In this document: positions 41,024 through 50,330 of the stretch, one piece after another
Layout of the letters: every line of letters starts with the position of its first letter
Position numbering within the stretch: position 1 is the first letter of the stretch
Source of the DNA: Pectobacterium colocasium
Lineage (GTDB): Bacteria; Pseudomonadota; Gammaproteobacteria; Enterobacterales; Enterobacteriaceae
DNA length: 64,000 nucleotides
Direction: 5' to 3'
NCBI RefSeq assembly: GCF_020181655.1
Contig: NZ_CP084032.1
Coordinates: 4,650,001-4,714,000 of the forward strand
Notes under the pieces: model-generated
What the model was told of the DNA's origin: nothing
Databases searched by the model: none
What the model saw: only the letters and a program-made list of their open reading frames with translations
Made by a program: the position numbers and the translations under genes

Positions 41024-41740
41024 TCAATCGATTAAGGCAGCTTTCTGCGCCTGAACGATGGTATCAATTCCCCCTCGGGCCAGCGCCAGCAGGGTCAGCA
41101 ATTCCTCGTGGCTGAACGGCTCGCCTTCGGCGGTTCCTTGCACTTCAATCATGCGGCCGTCTTCGGTCATCACCACATTCATGTCGGTTTCAGCGGCGGA
41201 ATCTTCCACATATTCCAGATCGCACAGCGCTTCGCCGTTAACAATACCGACGGAAACCGCCGCGACCATGCCTTTCATCGGGTTCTTCTTCAGCTTGCCG
41301 CTGGCAACCATCTGGTTCAGCGCATCGGCCAGCGCTACGCAGGCCCCGGTGATGGACGCCGTACGCGTACCGCCATCCGCCTGCAAGACGTCGCAGTCGA
41401 GCGTAATGGTGTATTCGCCAAGCACTTTCAGGTCGATCGCCGCACGTAAGGAACGCGCAATCAGGCGCTGAATCTCCAGCGTCCGCCCGCCCTGTTTGCC
41501 TTTAGCGGCTTCGCGGGCGTTGCGGCTGTGCGTCGCACGCGGCAGCATGCCGTATTCGGCGGTGACCCATCCTTGCCCCTGGCCTTTCAGAAAGCGCGGG
41601 ACACCCTCTTCTACCGTGGCATTGCATAACACTTTGGTGTCGCCAAATTCGACTAAAACGGAACCTTCGGCGTGTTTCGTGTAATGACGGGTTAATTTGA
41701 GGGGGCGTACTTGCTGTGCACTTCGGCCTGTTGGGCGCAT
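41024..41740 (-). CDS. rph: Ribonuclease PH
   Basis: Phosphorolytic 3'-5' exoribonuclease that trims tRNA precursors. It is 238 residues, full length (E. coli K-12 has a frameshifted copy, this one is intact). Conserved parts are [38 protein letters not shown] and [20 protein letters not shown]. It forms an operon with pyrE. Upstream, in place of the divergent yicC, is a peptide-metabolism block. Confidence 0.97.
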   Translation of the reverse strand: MRPTGRSAQQVRPLKLTRHYTKHAEGSVLVEFGDTKVLCNATVEEGVPRFLKGQGQGWVTAEYGMLPRATHSRNAREAAKGKQGGRTLEIQRLIARSLRAAIDLKVLGEYTITLDCDVLQADGGTRTASITGACVALADALNQMVASGKLKKNPMKGMVAAVSVGIVNGEALCDLEYVEDSAAETDMNVVMTEDGRMIEVQGTAEGEPFSHEELLTLLALARGGIDTIVQAQKAALID

Positions 41741-41836
41741 GGCTCATCTCCGGCGGGTCAATGAAAACTGGCGCGTATTATACACGAAATCCTGCGCGTT
41801 GCGGCAAAGCGCAACCAGAAAGCCATACCTTGAAAA

Positions 41837-41863
41837 TAGGGCATAACCTGAGGTTATACCCTA
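41837..41863. promoter_or_regulatory. 27-bp palindrome upstream of the peptide operon
   Basis: The core ATAACCTGAGGTTAT (41843-41857) is a perfect inverted repeat about a central G. Outside it GGG pairs with CCC and the TA ends also pair, leaving one mismatched position per arm over 27 bases. It lies 80 bases before the epimerase gene and 97 bases before rph on the other strand. It looks like a dimeric repressor or activator site; the LysR protein at 51482 is one candidate to bind it. Confidence 0.6.
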
Positions 41864-41942
41864 CTGATGAACAAGTATTCGTCAGTGATGATGCATCATG
41901 AAATAGTCCGTTCATCCCCTGAGCGTTGATGAGAAAAAAATC

Positions 41943-42911
41943 ATGATGCGGCATATGCAAATTGAAACCGTCAATCTGCCACTAGCCCGTCCTATGGCGG
42001 CTGAGAACGGTACGCGTCGCGCGGTTACCGTTATCCGCGTCGCGCTAGAAGAAAAAGGATTTATTGGACAAGGCGAATGTACGCCTGTCGCCCATTATGG
42101 CGAGTCCGCCGATAGCGTATGTCGCCAGCTCTCAGCGATCCGTGAGGCAATAGAACACGGCCTGACCATCGAACAACTCCAGAAAGACTTAGCGCCAGGT
42201 GCGGCCAGAAATGCATTGGACTGCGCGCTGTGGCGGCTCAACACGGCATTGGAAAAACAGACGCTGTGGCAGCGCCTCGACATTCATCCCCCTACATCCG
42301 TGGTCTGTGCGCAAACGTTGGCGCTCGATAGCGTGGAGAAAATGGCCGCCGCCGCATCCAATGCCGTTTCCCACGGCGCACTGCAGCTGAAAATCAAACT
42401 GGATCGCGAGCTGATTCTGGAAAAGGTTGCCGCCATTCGTACCGCCGCACCCAACGCCAAATTGATTATCGACGCGAGAGCAAGCTGGAGCGGGCTGGAT
42501 TTACATAGCCTGTCCACGGCTCTGCTGCCCTATCAGGTCGCCATGATTGAGCAACCGCTTCCTGTCGGTAAGGACGAAGATTTACAGCGCTTTGCCCACC
42601 CGATTCCTATCTGTGCGGATGAAAGCTGCCGCCACAGTGGCGACATCGTCGGGCTGCGTCGTCGTTACGACATGATCAACATCAAGCTGGACAAATGTGG
42701 CGGGCTGACCGAAGCCCTGGCGATGGTACGTGAGGCTCACTTTCACGGCCTGCGCATTATGGTCGGCTGCACGCTGGGCTCGTCGATGGCGATGGAAGCC
42801 GCTCTGCCCGTCGCCGCCGATGCCGAGCATGTCGACCTCGACGGTCCTATCTGGCTGGCCGCCGACAGCTCGCCTTATCTGACCTATAACCTTGGCCGAA
42901 TCTGGCTATGA
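41943..42911 (+). CDS. L-Ala-D/L-Glu epimerase (YcjG-like, enolase superfamily)
   Basis: Interconverts L-Ala-D-Glu and L-Ala-L-Glu, a step in use of murein-derived dipeptides. It is 322 residues; an ATG four codons in is an alternative start. The barrel catalytic set of the muconate-lactonizing subgroup is in place: K150-x-K152 (LKIKLD), metal ligands D177 (IIDARA), E203 (IEQPL) and D226 (CADES), and the second base K251 (IKLDKCGG). It is the first gene of a run that continues with a peptide importer and peptidases. Epimerase specificity is inferred from resemblance and context. Confidence 0.87.
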   Translation: MMRHMQIETVNLPLARPMAAENGTRRAVTVIRVALEEKGFIGQGECTPVAHYGESADSVCRQLSAIREAIEHGLTIEQLQKDLAPGAARNALDCALWRLNTALEKQTLWQRLDIHPPTSVVCAQTLALDSVEKMAAAASNAVSHGALQLKIKLDRELILEKVAAIRTAAPNAKLIIDARASWSGLDLHSLSTALLPYQVAMIEQPLPVGKDEDLQRFAHPIPICADESCRHSGDIVGLRRRYDMINIKLDKCGGLTEALAMVREAHFHGLRIMVGCTLGSSMAMEAALPVAADAEHVDLDGPIWLAADSSPYLTYNLGRIWL

Positions 42912-42976
42912 CGCAATCAACTTATGACGCAACGCAATTAACTACAGTAACCCTAAAACCCTCAACCGGAGTGACC

Positions 42977-44848
42977 ATGACGGATATCATGCACGCGGGT
43001 GCCGCCACAGCACCCGGTAACGCCCCCAGGCCTGTACTGGAAATCGACGATCTGAGCGTCAGCTTTAGTGGCCGCTCCGGTACGCATCAGGCGCTAAAAG
43101 GCATTTCCTTTACCGTGAATAAAGGGGAAGTCGTCGCCGTGGTCGGCGAAAGTGGTTCAGGCAAGTCCGTGACGTCACTGACCGTGATGGGGCTGCTGGC
43201 GGACTCTGCCAACATCGAACGCGGCGCGCTCCGTTTCACCGCGCGCGACGGTCAACAACACGACCTGTTGAGCATGAAAGCGGAAGCGCGTCGTAAGCTA
43301 CGTGGGCGCGATCTCGCCATGATTTTCCAGGAGCCGATGACCTCACTCAACCCGGTACTGAAAGTCGGCGACCAACTCACCGAAGCGCTGCTGGATCACA
43401 AAATCTGCGATGCCGCCAGCGCGGATAAGAAAGCCCGTGAACTGCTGCACAAGGTACGCATCGCGGACGTCGATCGCGTGATGAAAAGCTACCCGCACTC
43501 GCTGTCCGGCGGGATGCGCCAGCGTGTGATGATCGCACAGGCGCTGGCCTGCGATCCGCAACTGCTCATTGCCGACGAACCGACCACGGCACTGGATGTC
43601 ACCGTGCAGGCGCGCATTCTGCAAATCCTGCGTGATCTGCAACAGCAGAGCGACATGGCAGTGCTGTTTATTACGCACGATATGGGCGTGGTAGCGGAAA
43701 TCGCCGATCGCGTGGTGGTGATGTATCGCGGCGAGATCGTGGAGCAAGGCACCGTCGAGCAGATTTTTGCCGCACCGCAACACCCGTATACCCAATCGCT
43801 GCTGGCCGCCGTACCGAAACTGGGCGATATGCGCGATAGCCTCTGGCCGAAGCGTTTTCCTTTATTGGGGCAAGCTGCCGACCCGGAAAACAGTGAACAA
43901 GTCACCGCGCGCTATGACGCCGAGCCGCTGTTGGATATTCGCGGGCTGCGGGTGTATTACCCGATGCGCAGCGGGATTTTATCCACCGTGACCCACCATG
44001 TTCACGCGGTAGAACAGATCGATTTCAACGTCTGGCCGGGCGAAACGCTGGCTATCGTCGGGGAAAGTGGCTGCGGCAAGTCCACCACCGGGCGCGCCCT
44101 GCTGCGTCTGGTACAGAGCGAAGCCGAGAGCATCCATTTTCAGGGCAACGAAATTTCCCAGATGAAAGAGCGTGATTTCCAGCCGCTGCGCCGGGAAATG
44201 CAGATGGTGTTTCAAGATCCGTACGCTTCGCTCAACCCACGCCTGACGGTCGGCTTCACTATCGCCGAACCGCTGCTGCTGCACGGGCTGGTGAAATCAT
44301 TGGAGGAAGCGACGCCGCAGGTACAGGCGCTATTGAAAAGCGTTGGTTTGCTGCCTGAGCACGCCCGCCGTTATCCGCATGAATTTTCCGGCGGGCAGCG
44401 TCAACGCATCGCTATTGCCCGTGCGATGGCGCTACAGCCGCAGGTCATCATTGCTGACGAAGCCGTGTCGGCGCTTGATGTGTCCATTCAGGCGCAGGTC
44501 GTCAACCTGATGATGGATCTCCAAAAGAAAACCGGCGTGTCGTGGATTTTCATCTCGCACGATATGGCCGTCGTCGAGCGTATCGCCAACCGCGTCGCGG
44601 TGATGTACCTCGGCCAGATTGTGGAGATCGGCCCGCGCCAGTCGGTGTTTAACGATCCCCAGCATCCGTATACCCGCCGCCTGTTGGCCTCGGTTCCGAT
44701 TGCCGATCCAACCCGTCGCGGCACACGCCAGTTTGACGACAGTGAAATCCCCTCTCCTTTGCGTAAAGCAGGTGAGGTCGTCGCCAAGACGCGCTACCGC
44801 GAGGTCGCGCCGCAGCACTGGGTTGCCGACAACGAATCGGCAGCCTGA
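42977..44848 (+). CDS. gsiA: Glutathione/dipeptide ABC importer, fused ATPase (GsiA type)
   Basis: Double ATP-binding subunit energising the importer. It is 623 residues from the ATG at 42977 (MTDIMHAGA), which has CCGGAG in place and gives the E. coli GsiA length; a longer frame from 42908 overlaps the epimerase stop (ATGA) and adds 23 residues. Each half has Walker A (GESGSGKS, GESGCGKS), the signature (LSGGMRQR, FSGGQRQR) and Walker B (LLIADEPTTALD, VIIADEAVSALD). OPP-type C-terminal extensions (HPYTQSLLAAVP, HPYTRRLLASVP) follow each domain, typical of peptide importers. Confidence 0.9.
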   Translation: MTDIMHAGAATAPGNAPRPVLEIDDLSVSFSGRSGTHQALKGISFTVNKGEVVAVVGESGSGKSVTSLTVMGLLADSANIERGALRFTARDGQQHDLLSMKAEARRKLRGRDLAMIFQEPMTSLNPVLKVGDQLTEALLDHKICDAASADKKARELLHKVRIADVDRVMKSYPHSLSGGMRQRVMIAQALACDPQLLIADEPTTALDVTVQARILQILRDLQQQSDMAVLFITHDMGVVAEIADRVVVMYRGEIVEQGTVEQIFAAPQHPYTQSLLAAVPKLGDMRDSLWPKRFPLLGQAADPENSEQVTARYDAEPLLDIRGLRVYYPMRSGILSTVTHHVHAVEQIDFNVWPGETLAIVGESGCGKSTTGRALLRLVQSEAESIHFQGNEISQMKERDFQPLRREMQMVFQDPYASLNPRLTVGFTIAEPLLLHGLVKSLEEATPQVQALLKSVGLLPEHARRYPHEFSGGQRQRIAIARAMALQPQVIIADEAVSALDVSIQAQVVNLMMDLQKKTGVSWIFISHDMAVVERIANRVAVMYLGQIVEIGPRQSVFNDPQHPYTRRLLASVPIADPTRRGTRQFDDSEIPSPLRKAGEVVAKTRYREVAPQHWVADNESAA

Positions 44849-44948
44849 AACACGATGTACTTACAAGAAAGTCATTACAAAAAATAGCAACAAAACACGA
44901 CGTACTCATCACACAACACACGTTCATTGCTGACCAGGAGAGATAACC

Positions 44949-46490
44949 ATGAAGCCATTCGTTCGCCGCTCCGCCTTTGCCCTCGGGCTCTCACTGTGTC
45001 TGGCGGCTGTTGCCCAGGCGCAAGACCTTCGTATTTCCATCTATGCCGATATCACCGGGCTCGATCCGCACGATACCTCAGATACGCTGAGTTACTCGAT
45101 TCAGAGCGGCATCTTCGAACGTCTGTTCCAGTTCGATAATAAAATGAAGCTGGTGCCACGTCTGGCGACGGGCTATACCAGCAACGATACGGCGACTGAA
45201 TTCGTCGTTACCCTGCGCGAAGGCATCACCTTCCAGGACGGCACGCCGTTCAACGCCGACGCCGTTAAAGCCAACCTTGACCGTCTTGCCGATCAGAGCA
45301 AAGGACTGAAGCGCAACAGCCTGTTTAACATGGTGCAAACCGTCACCGTGCTGTCGCCGACGCAGGTCAAAATCGAGCTGAACAAATCCTTCGGTGCCTT
45401 TGTGAACACGCTGGCGCATCCGTCCGCCGTCATGCACAGCCCGGAAGCACTGAAGAAATACCCGGATGAAGCACAGTTGCGCGTCCACCCAGTCGGTACG
45501 GGGCCGTTCAAATTCACCGAATGGCAACAGGGTAAAGACGTGAAGCTGGTGAAATTCGACAACTACTGGCAGAAAGGCTGGCCGAAAGTCGACAGCGTGA
45601 CCTTCTACCCGACGCCAGAAGATTCCACCCGCGTGGCGTCCCTGAAATCCGGCCAGGTCGATGCCGTGTATCCGCTGCCTTCCGACCTGATTGCGACCGT
45701 ACAAAGCGACAGCAAGCTGGCGATTCAGCGCGACGCGAGTATTTATCAATTCTGGCTGGCGATGAACAACCTGCGTCCGCCGCTTAACGATATCCGCGTG
45801 CGTCAGGCGCTCAACTACGCCATCAACCGCGACATCTGGCTGAAAGTCGGCTTCGCCGGCATGGGTGTTCCTGCTACCTCTGCAATGGCGCCGGACGTCC
45901 AGTTCTTCGCACGCCAAAGCTCACCGAACTACACCTACAACCCAGAAAAAGCCAAGGCGCTGCTGAAAGAAGCGGGCTACGCCAACGGCCTGAGCCTGAA
46001 ACTGTGGACGACGAACCGCACCGACTACATTCGTAGTGCGCAGTTCTTCAAGCAGCAGTTAGAGCAGGTCGGCGTCAAAGTTACCGTCACGCCGATGGAT
46101 TCTGGGATGCGCAACGCCAAACTGTTTGGCGTGAAAGATCCGAAAGATGCCGAATTTGACCTGTTCTACAACGGCTGGTCGCCATCCACCGGTGATGCCG
46201 ACTGGGCGCTGCGTCCACTGTTCGCCACCGAGTCCTGGGTGCCGGTTGCGTATAACGTCTCTTACTACAGCAACCCGGTAGCAGATAAAGCGATCACCGC
46301 CGGCTTGGCTACCGCCGATGCCGACAAACGTGCCGCAGCTTATGCCGACGCACAGCGTCAAATTTGGCAGGATGCGCCTGTGGTCTTCCTGGGGACGCCG
46401 GACAACATCGTCGGTAAAACCAAGAACCTCGACGGCGTATATATGCTGGCAGATGGCTCGCTGATCTTCGATCAGGCTGAATTTAAGTAA
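44949..46490 (+). CDS. gsiB: Periplasmic peptide-binding protein (GsiB type)
   Basis: 513-residue solute-binding protein of family SBP_bac_5. A signal peptide (FALGLSLCLAAVAQAQ, cleaved near 25) precedes a mature part beginning DLRISIYADITGLDPHDTSD. The family block TEFVVTLREGITFQDGTPFNADAVKANLDR is the usual oligopeptide/glutathione binder signature; it lies around residues 80-110. No lipobox is seen, so it is free in the periplasm. The ligand could be glutathione, a gamma-glutamyl or a murein dipeptide; neighbouring enzymes favour unusual dipeptides. Confidence 0.9.
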   Translation: MKPFVRRSAFALGLSLCLAAVAQAQDLRISIYADITGLDPHDTSDTLSYSIQSGIFERLFQFDNKMKLVPRLATGYTSNDTATEFVVTLREGITFQDGTPFNADAVKANLDRLADQSKGLKRNSLFNMVQTVTVLSPTQVKIELNKSFGAFVNTLAHPSAVMHSPEALKKYPDEAQLRVHPVGTGPFKFTEWQQGKDVKLVKFDNYWQKGWPKVDSVTFYPTPEDSTRVASLKSGQVDAVYPLPSDLIATVQSDSKLAIQRDASIYQFWLAMNNLRPPLNDIRVRQALNYAINRDIWLKVGFAGMGVPATSAMAPDVQFFARQSSPNYTYNPEKAKALLKEAGYANGLSLKLWTTNRTDYIRSAQFFKQQLEQVGVKVTVTPMDSGMRNAKLFGVKDPKDAEFDLFYNGWSPSTGDADWALRPLFATESWVPVAYNVSYYSNPVADKAITAGLATADADKRAAAYADAQRQIWQDAPVVFLGTPDNIVGKTKNLDGVYMLADGSLIFDQAEFK

Positions 46491-46508
46491 TCGGTCAGGG
46501 AGAACGCC

Positions 46509-47429
46509 ATGTTTACTTATATCGTCCGACGTTTGCTGGAAATGATCCCGGTTCTACTGGTGGTCTCCCTGTTAGTGTTCGGTTTTATCAAGCTGTTGCC
46601 GGGTGACCCGGCACGTATTTACGCAGGCGCTGACGCAACGATTGAGGCAGTGGAAGCCGCCCGTCAGCAGCTAGGGTTGAACGACCCGCTGCCGCAGCAG
46701 TATGTCCACTGGCTCGGCGACCTGTTCAGCGGCGATCTGGGTGTGACGTACCGCACCCAGCAACCGGTCATCGACGTTATCAGCAAAAGCTTTATGCCCA
46801 CCATGTGGCTAGCGCTGGCGGGTTTCGTCTGGTCGGTGCTGCTTGGCCTGCTGATTGGCGTGGTGTCCGCGCTCAAACGGGGCAAATGGCAGGACTGGAC
46901 GCTGATGAGCTTCGCCGTCGGTGGGATTTCCATGCCGCCGTTCTGGCTCGGCCTATTGCTGATTCAGTTTGTCGCCATGCCGTTCGGCGTCTTTTCCGTC
47001 AGCGGCTTTAATCAGCCCAGCGACATCATTCTGCCCGCGCTGACGCTCGGGGCATCGGTAGCTGCCGTTATGGCACGCTTTACCCGCTCCGCGTTTCTGG
47101 AAGTTGCACAGGAAGACTACGTACGTACCGCTCGCTCCAAGGGGCTGCGCAATCGGCTGGTCACCTGGAAGCATGTGATGCGTAACGCGCTGATTCCGGT
47201 TATCACCATGCTGGGGCTGCAATTCGGCTTCCTGCTCGGTGGATCCATCGTGGTCGAGAGCGTATTTAGCTGGCCGGGGCTCGGCTGGCTGCTGATTGAA
47301 TCCATCAAGACACAGGATCAGCCCGTCATTCAGGCGCTGGTGATGCTGTTCGTGTTTGAATTTATTGTCATTAACCTGTTGGTGGACCTGCTGTACGCGG
47401 TGGTCAATCCGGCGATTCGCCTACGTTAG
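46509..47429 (+). CDS. gsiC: Peptide ABC importer permease (GsiC type)
   Basis: 306-residue inner-membrane permease of the DppB/OppB family: six hydrophobic helices, N-terminal MFTYIVRRLLEMIPVLLVVS, and the EAA loop YVRTARSKGLRNRLVTWKHV near 200-220 that contacts the ATPase. It lies 18 bases past gsiB. Confidence 0.93.
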   Translation: MFTYIVRRLLEMIPVLLVVSLLVFGFIKLLPGDPARIYAGADATIEAVEAARQQLGLNDPLPQQYVHWLGDLFSGDLGVTYRTQQPVIDVISKSFMPTMWLALAGFVWSVLLGLLIGVVSALKRGKWQDWTLMSFAVGGISMPPFWLGLLLIQFVAMPFGVFSVSGFNQPSDIILPALTLGASVAAVMARFTRSAFLEVAQEDYVRTARSKGLRNRLVTWKHVMRNALIPVITMLGLQFGFLLGGSIVVESVFSWPGLGWLLIESIKTQDQPVIQALVMLFVFEFIVINLLVDLLYAVVNPAIRLR

Positions 47430-47437
47430 GAGACACG

Positions 47438-48337
47438 ATGAACCTTCCTTCCGAACCCGTCGTGGCCGCTGCCACGCTTGATGAAGAGACGATACGTTCG
47501 CCGTGGCGCGATTTCGTTCAGGTCTTTATCCGTAACCCGATGGCGCTGTTATCCAGCGGCTTCGTCCTGCTATTGGTACTGGTCGCGATTTTCGCGCCCT
47601 GGCTAGCACCGTGGAACCCAATGGAGCCTGACTGGGCATCGCTGGCTTCACCGCCTTCAGCGGCGCACTGGATGGGCACCGACGATTTGGGGCGTGATGT
47701 GATGAGCCGTATCATCTACGGTGCACGCATCTCGTTATATATCGGTATCTTTTCCGTCACGCTGGGCATGCTGGTCGGTATCGTGCTCGGCCTGCTGGCA
47801 GGCTACTACGGCCGCTGGGTCGATACGTTGATCATGCGCGGTTCCGACGTGCTATTCGCGTTCCCCGGCATGCTGCTGGCGATTGCGGTTGTCGCCATCC
47901 TCGGCCCTGGCCTGAATAACGTGATTATCGCCGTCGCGGTCTTTAGCGTGCCGGTCTTCGCCCGCATCGTGCGCGCCTCCACGCTGTCGCTGAAACAAGC
48001 GGCTTATGTGGAAGCGGTACGCTGCGCCGGTGCGCCGGATCGCATCATCCTGATGCGCCATATCCTGCCCGGCACCCTGCCTAACGTGATCGTCTATTTC
48101 ACTATGCGTATTGGCACCAGCATCCTGACGGCCGCAGGGCTGAGCTTTATCGGTCTCGGCCCAGAGCCGGACGTACCCGAGTGGGGCAATATTCTGGCGA
48201 TGAGCCGCAGCCTGATGATGGCAGGTGCCTGGCACGTCAGCGTGTTCCCCGGTCTGGCGATTTTCTTCACCGTGCTGGCGTTTAACCTGCTCGGGGATGC
48301 GCTGCGTGATACGCTCGATCCCAAACTGAAAAGCTGA
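47438..48337 (+). CDS. gsiD: Peptide ABC importer permease (GsiD type)
   Basis: 299-residue permease of the DppC/OppC family, with an N-terminal cytoplasmic extension before helix 1 (FIRNPMALLSSGFVLLLVLV), MGTDDLGRDVMSRIIYGAR in the OppC_N region, and an EAA loop AAYVEAVRCAGAPDRIILMR near 187-206. It pairs with the preceding permease, 8 bases apart. Confidence 0.93.
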   Translation: MNLPSEPVVAAATLDEETIRSPWRDFVQVFIRNPMALLSSGFVLLLVLVAIFAPWLAPWNPMEPDWASLASPPSAAHWMGTDDLGRDVMSRIIYGARISLYIGIFSVTLGMLVGIVLGLLAGYYGRWVDTLIMRGSDVLFAFPGMLLAIAVVAILGPGLNNVIIAVAVFSVPVFARIVRASTLSLKQAAYVEAVRCAGAPDRIILMRHILPGTLPNVIVYFTMRIGTSILTAAGLSFIGLGPEPDVPEWGNILAMSRSLMMAGAWHVSVFPGLAIFFTVLAFNLLGDALRDTLDPKLKS

Positions 48338-48345
48338 GGAAGGCG

Positions 48346-49422
48346 ATGCACGGCGATCACCCGATGAACGACTATCACCAGCAGCAGCAGGTGCTGTTGC
48401 TACAACGCTGGAAAGCGACGCGGCAGTTGGGTACGCCGCGTTCAGCTAGCGGACCGCATAACCGTATCAGCGATGTGGCGGGCGTGCGCGTCGGCCACTG
48501 CACGCTGGCGGCAGGCGAAGTGCAAACCGGCGTCACGGCGATTGTACCGCCCGGCGACAACCTGTTCACCCAGCCCCTGCCCTGCGGCGCGGCGGTACTA
48601 AACGGTTTCGCTAAACCTGTCGGGCTGGTACAGATTGAGGAACTGGGACAGTTGCAAACGCCCATCCTGCTCAGTAATACGCTGGCGACCGGCACGCTGT
48701 TTACCACGCTGGTGCGCGACGCCATTGCCCGCAACCCCGAACTGGGCCGCACGCTACCGACGGTGAACCCACTGGCGCTAGAGTGTAACGACGGCTGGCT
48801 AAACGACATTCAGGCGCTGGCGGTAACAGAACACATGGCACGGCAAGCGCTGGACAGTGCTGCGGACAGCTTCACACGCGGTAGCGTCGGTGCCGGACGT
48901 GGTATGAGCTGCTTTAGCCTGAAAGGCGGCATCGGCACCGCATCACGTCTGATTCCTGAATTGAATGCCACGCTCGGCGTACTGGTGCTGGCAAACTTCG
49001 GCACGCTTTCCTCACTGACGCTGGACGGCGTGCAAATGGGGAACGCCCTCGCCCCTATCCTGCCTGGGCTCGCACCGCAGCAAGACGCCGGATCGATCAT
49101 CATTATCATGGCGACGGATGCCCCGCTCGATGCCCGACAGCTCAAGCGCATCGCCAAGCGTGCCGGTGCAGGATTAGGTCGGCTAGGCAGCTACTGGGGA
49201 CACGGCTCCGGCGATATCGCCGTCGCGTTCTCCACTTGCCCACAACCACGACCGCCGGAGGATGCGCAGCTTGAACCGCTATTAAGCGCCGCCGCCGACG
49301 CCACCGAACACGCGGTGCTCGACGCCATGCTTCAGGCTGACGCCGTGACCGGTTTTCGCGGCCATCATCGCCCGACGCTGCCACAGGCGTTGGATCGGTT
49401 GGCTGCAACTCTTTATCCATAA
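48346..49422 (+). CDS. DmpA-type aminopeptidase (P1/S58 family)
   Basis: 358 residues. The family consists of self-cleaving N-terminal-nucleophile hydrolases that release N-terminal amino acids, some with D- or beta-residue specificity. Landmarks are NRISDVAGVRVGHCTL (39-54), NPLALECNDGWLND (141-154), GSVGAGRGMSCFSLKGGIGT (179-198) and the presumed cleavage site N217-F-G219/T220. DmpA has Ser at the nucleophile position; here it would be Thr. The ATG follows GAGGAAGG. The gene sits 8 bases after gsiD, so imported peptides are its likely substrates. Confidence 0.88.
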   Translation: MHGDHPMNDYHQQQQVLLLQRWKATRQLGTPRSASGPHNRISDVAGVRVGHCTLAAGEVQTGVTAIVPPGDNLFTQPLPCGAAVLNGFAKPVGLVQIEELGQLQTPILLSNTLATGTLFTTLVRDAIARNPELGRTLPTVNPLALECNDGWLNDIQALAVTEHMARQALDSAADSFTRGSVGAGRGMSCFSLKGGIGTASRLIPELNATLGVLVLANFGTLSSLTLDGVQMGNALAPILPGLAPQQDAGSIIIIMATDAPLDARQLKRIAKRAGAGLGRLGSYWGHGSGDIAVAFSTCPQPRPPEDAQLEPLLSAAADATEHAVLDAMLQADAVTGFRGHHRPTLPQALDRLAATLYP

Positions 49423-49448
49423 GCAAATTCTCCCGTAGGAAACTGACT

Positions 49449-50270
49449 ATGAAAGTGTTTATCTCTGCTGATATCGAAGGGATCGCTGGCGTGATGCGCC
49501 CGGAACAGTGCAGCCCCGGCACCGCAGAATACCAACTGGCGCGCGGCCTGATGGAGCAGGAAGTGAACGCCGCGATTGACGGTGCGTTCGCGGGTGGCGC
49601 AACAGAGGTGGTGGTCGCCGACAGCCATGCGGCAATGGTCAATCTGCGTGCGGAGAATATCGACGCCCGCGCCCGGCTGGTACAAGGTAAACCGCGCGGC
49701 TATTCGATGGTAGAAGGGCTGGAGCAACAGCAGTTCGACGGCCTGATCTTCATCGGTTATCACAGCGCGGCAGGTGAGTTTGGGGTGTTATCGCATACCA
49801 TCAATGGTCGTGCGTTCTACCGCGTGCGCATCAACGGCGAAATCATGGGTGAGAGCGACATCTACGCTGCCGCCGGCGTGGAACAGAAGACGCCGCTGTG
49901 GCTGGTCAGCGGCGATGACACGCTCCAGAGCTGGATCGCTCGCTACTACCCCAACACCGACTATGCCTGCGTCAAGCGTGCCATTTCGCAACATGCGGCC
50001 GAATCCCTCAGCACCGAACAGGCACGTCAGGTGATTCGTGACGCAGCAAAAGCCGCGGTGGAAAAAGCACACCGTACGCTGAATTCGCGGATTCAGGCAC
50101 CCTATCGCCTCGAACTGATGGTGGCAAAACCGGTACTGGCCGATCTATTCTGTCTGCTGCCAAGCGTTGAACGTTTGGATGCCATAACCGTAGGTTATAC
50201 GGCGCAGAGCATGCGGGAAATCACCAGCCTGCTAGGCGCATTTTCCTATCTGGCGACAACGCAAAACTGA
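49449..50270 (+). CDS. DppA-type D-aminopeptidase (M55 family)
   Basis: 273 residues. Bacillus DppA is a zinc D-aminopeptidase that acts on D-Ala-containing peptides. The metal and catalytic set is visible: D8 and E10 (SADIEGIAG), H60 (VADSHAAM), H105 (GYHSAAG), H116 (LSHTING) and E135 (GES). No signal peptide, so it is cytoplasmic. It is 26 bases past the DmpA-type gene. Two aminopeptidases of D-specific families in one operon point to D-amino-acid peptides as the nutrient. Confidence 0.9.
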   Translation: MKVFISADIEGIAGVMRPEQCSPGTAEYQLARGLMEQEVNAAIDGAFAGGATEVVVADSHAAMVNLRAENIDARARLVQGKPRGYSMVEGLEQQQFDGLIFIGYHSAAGEFGVLSHTINGRAFYRVRINGEIMGESDIYAAAGVEQKTPLWLVSGDDTLQSWIARYYPNTDYACVKRAISQHAAESLSTEQARQVIRDAAKAAVEKAHRTLNSRIQAPYRLELMVAKPVLADLFCLLPSVERLDAITVGYTAQSMREITSLLGAFSYLATTQN

Positions 50271-50330
50271 TTCCGGTCTCTCCGCCCCTGATTTTGGGGG
50301 CGTAAACCGCTTGAAAAGAGAATTTATCGC

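Noticed and set aside
42908..42976. Longer gsiA start overlapping the epimerase stop
   Set aside because: The ATGA overlap is attractive, but the ATG at 42977 has a proper CCGGAG and gives the exact E. coli GsiA length.
45078..45917. 279-codon minus-strand frame inside gsiB
   Set aside because: Antisense shadow of a high-GC gene; no recognisable domain, and gsiB is unambiguous.
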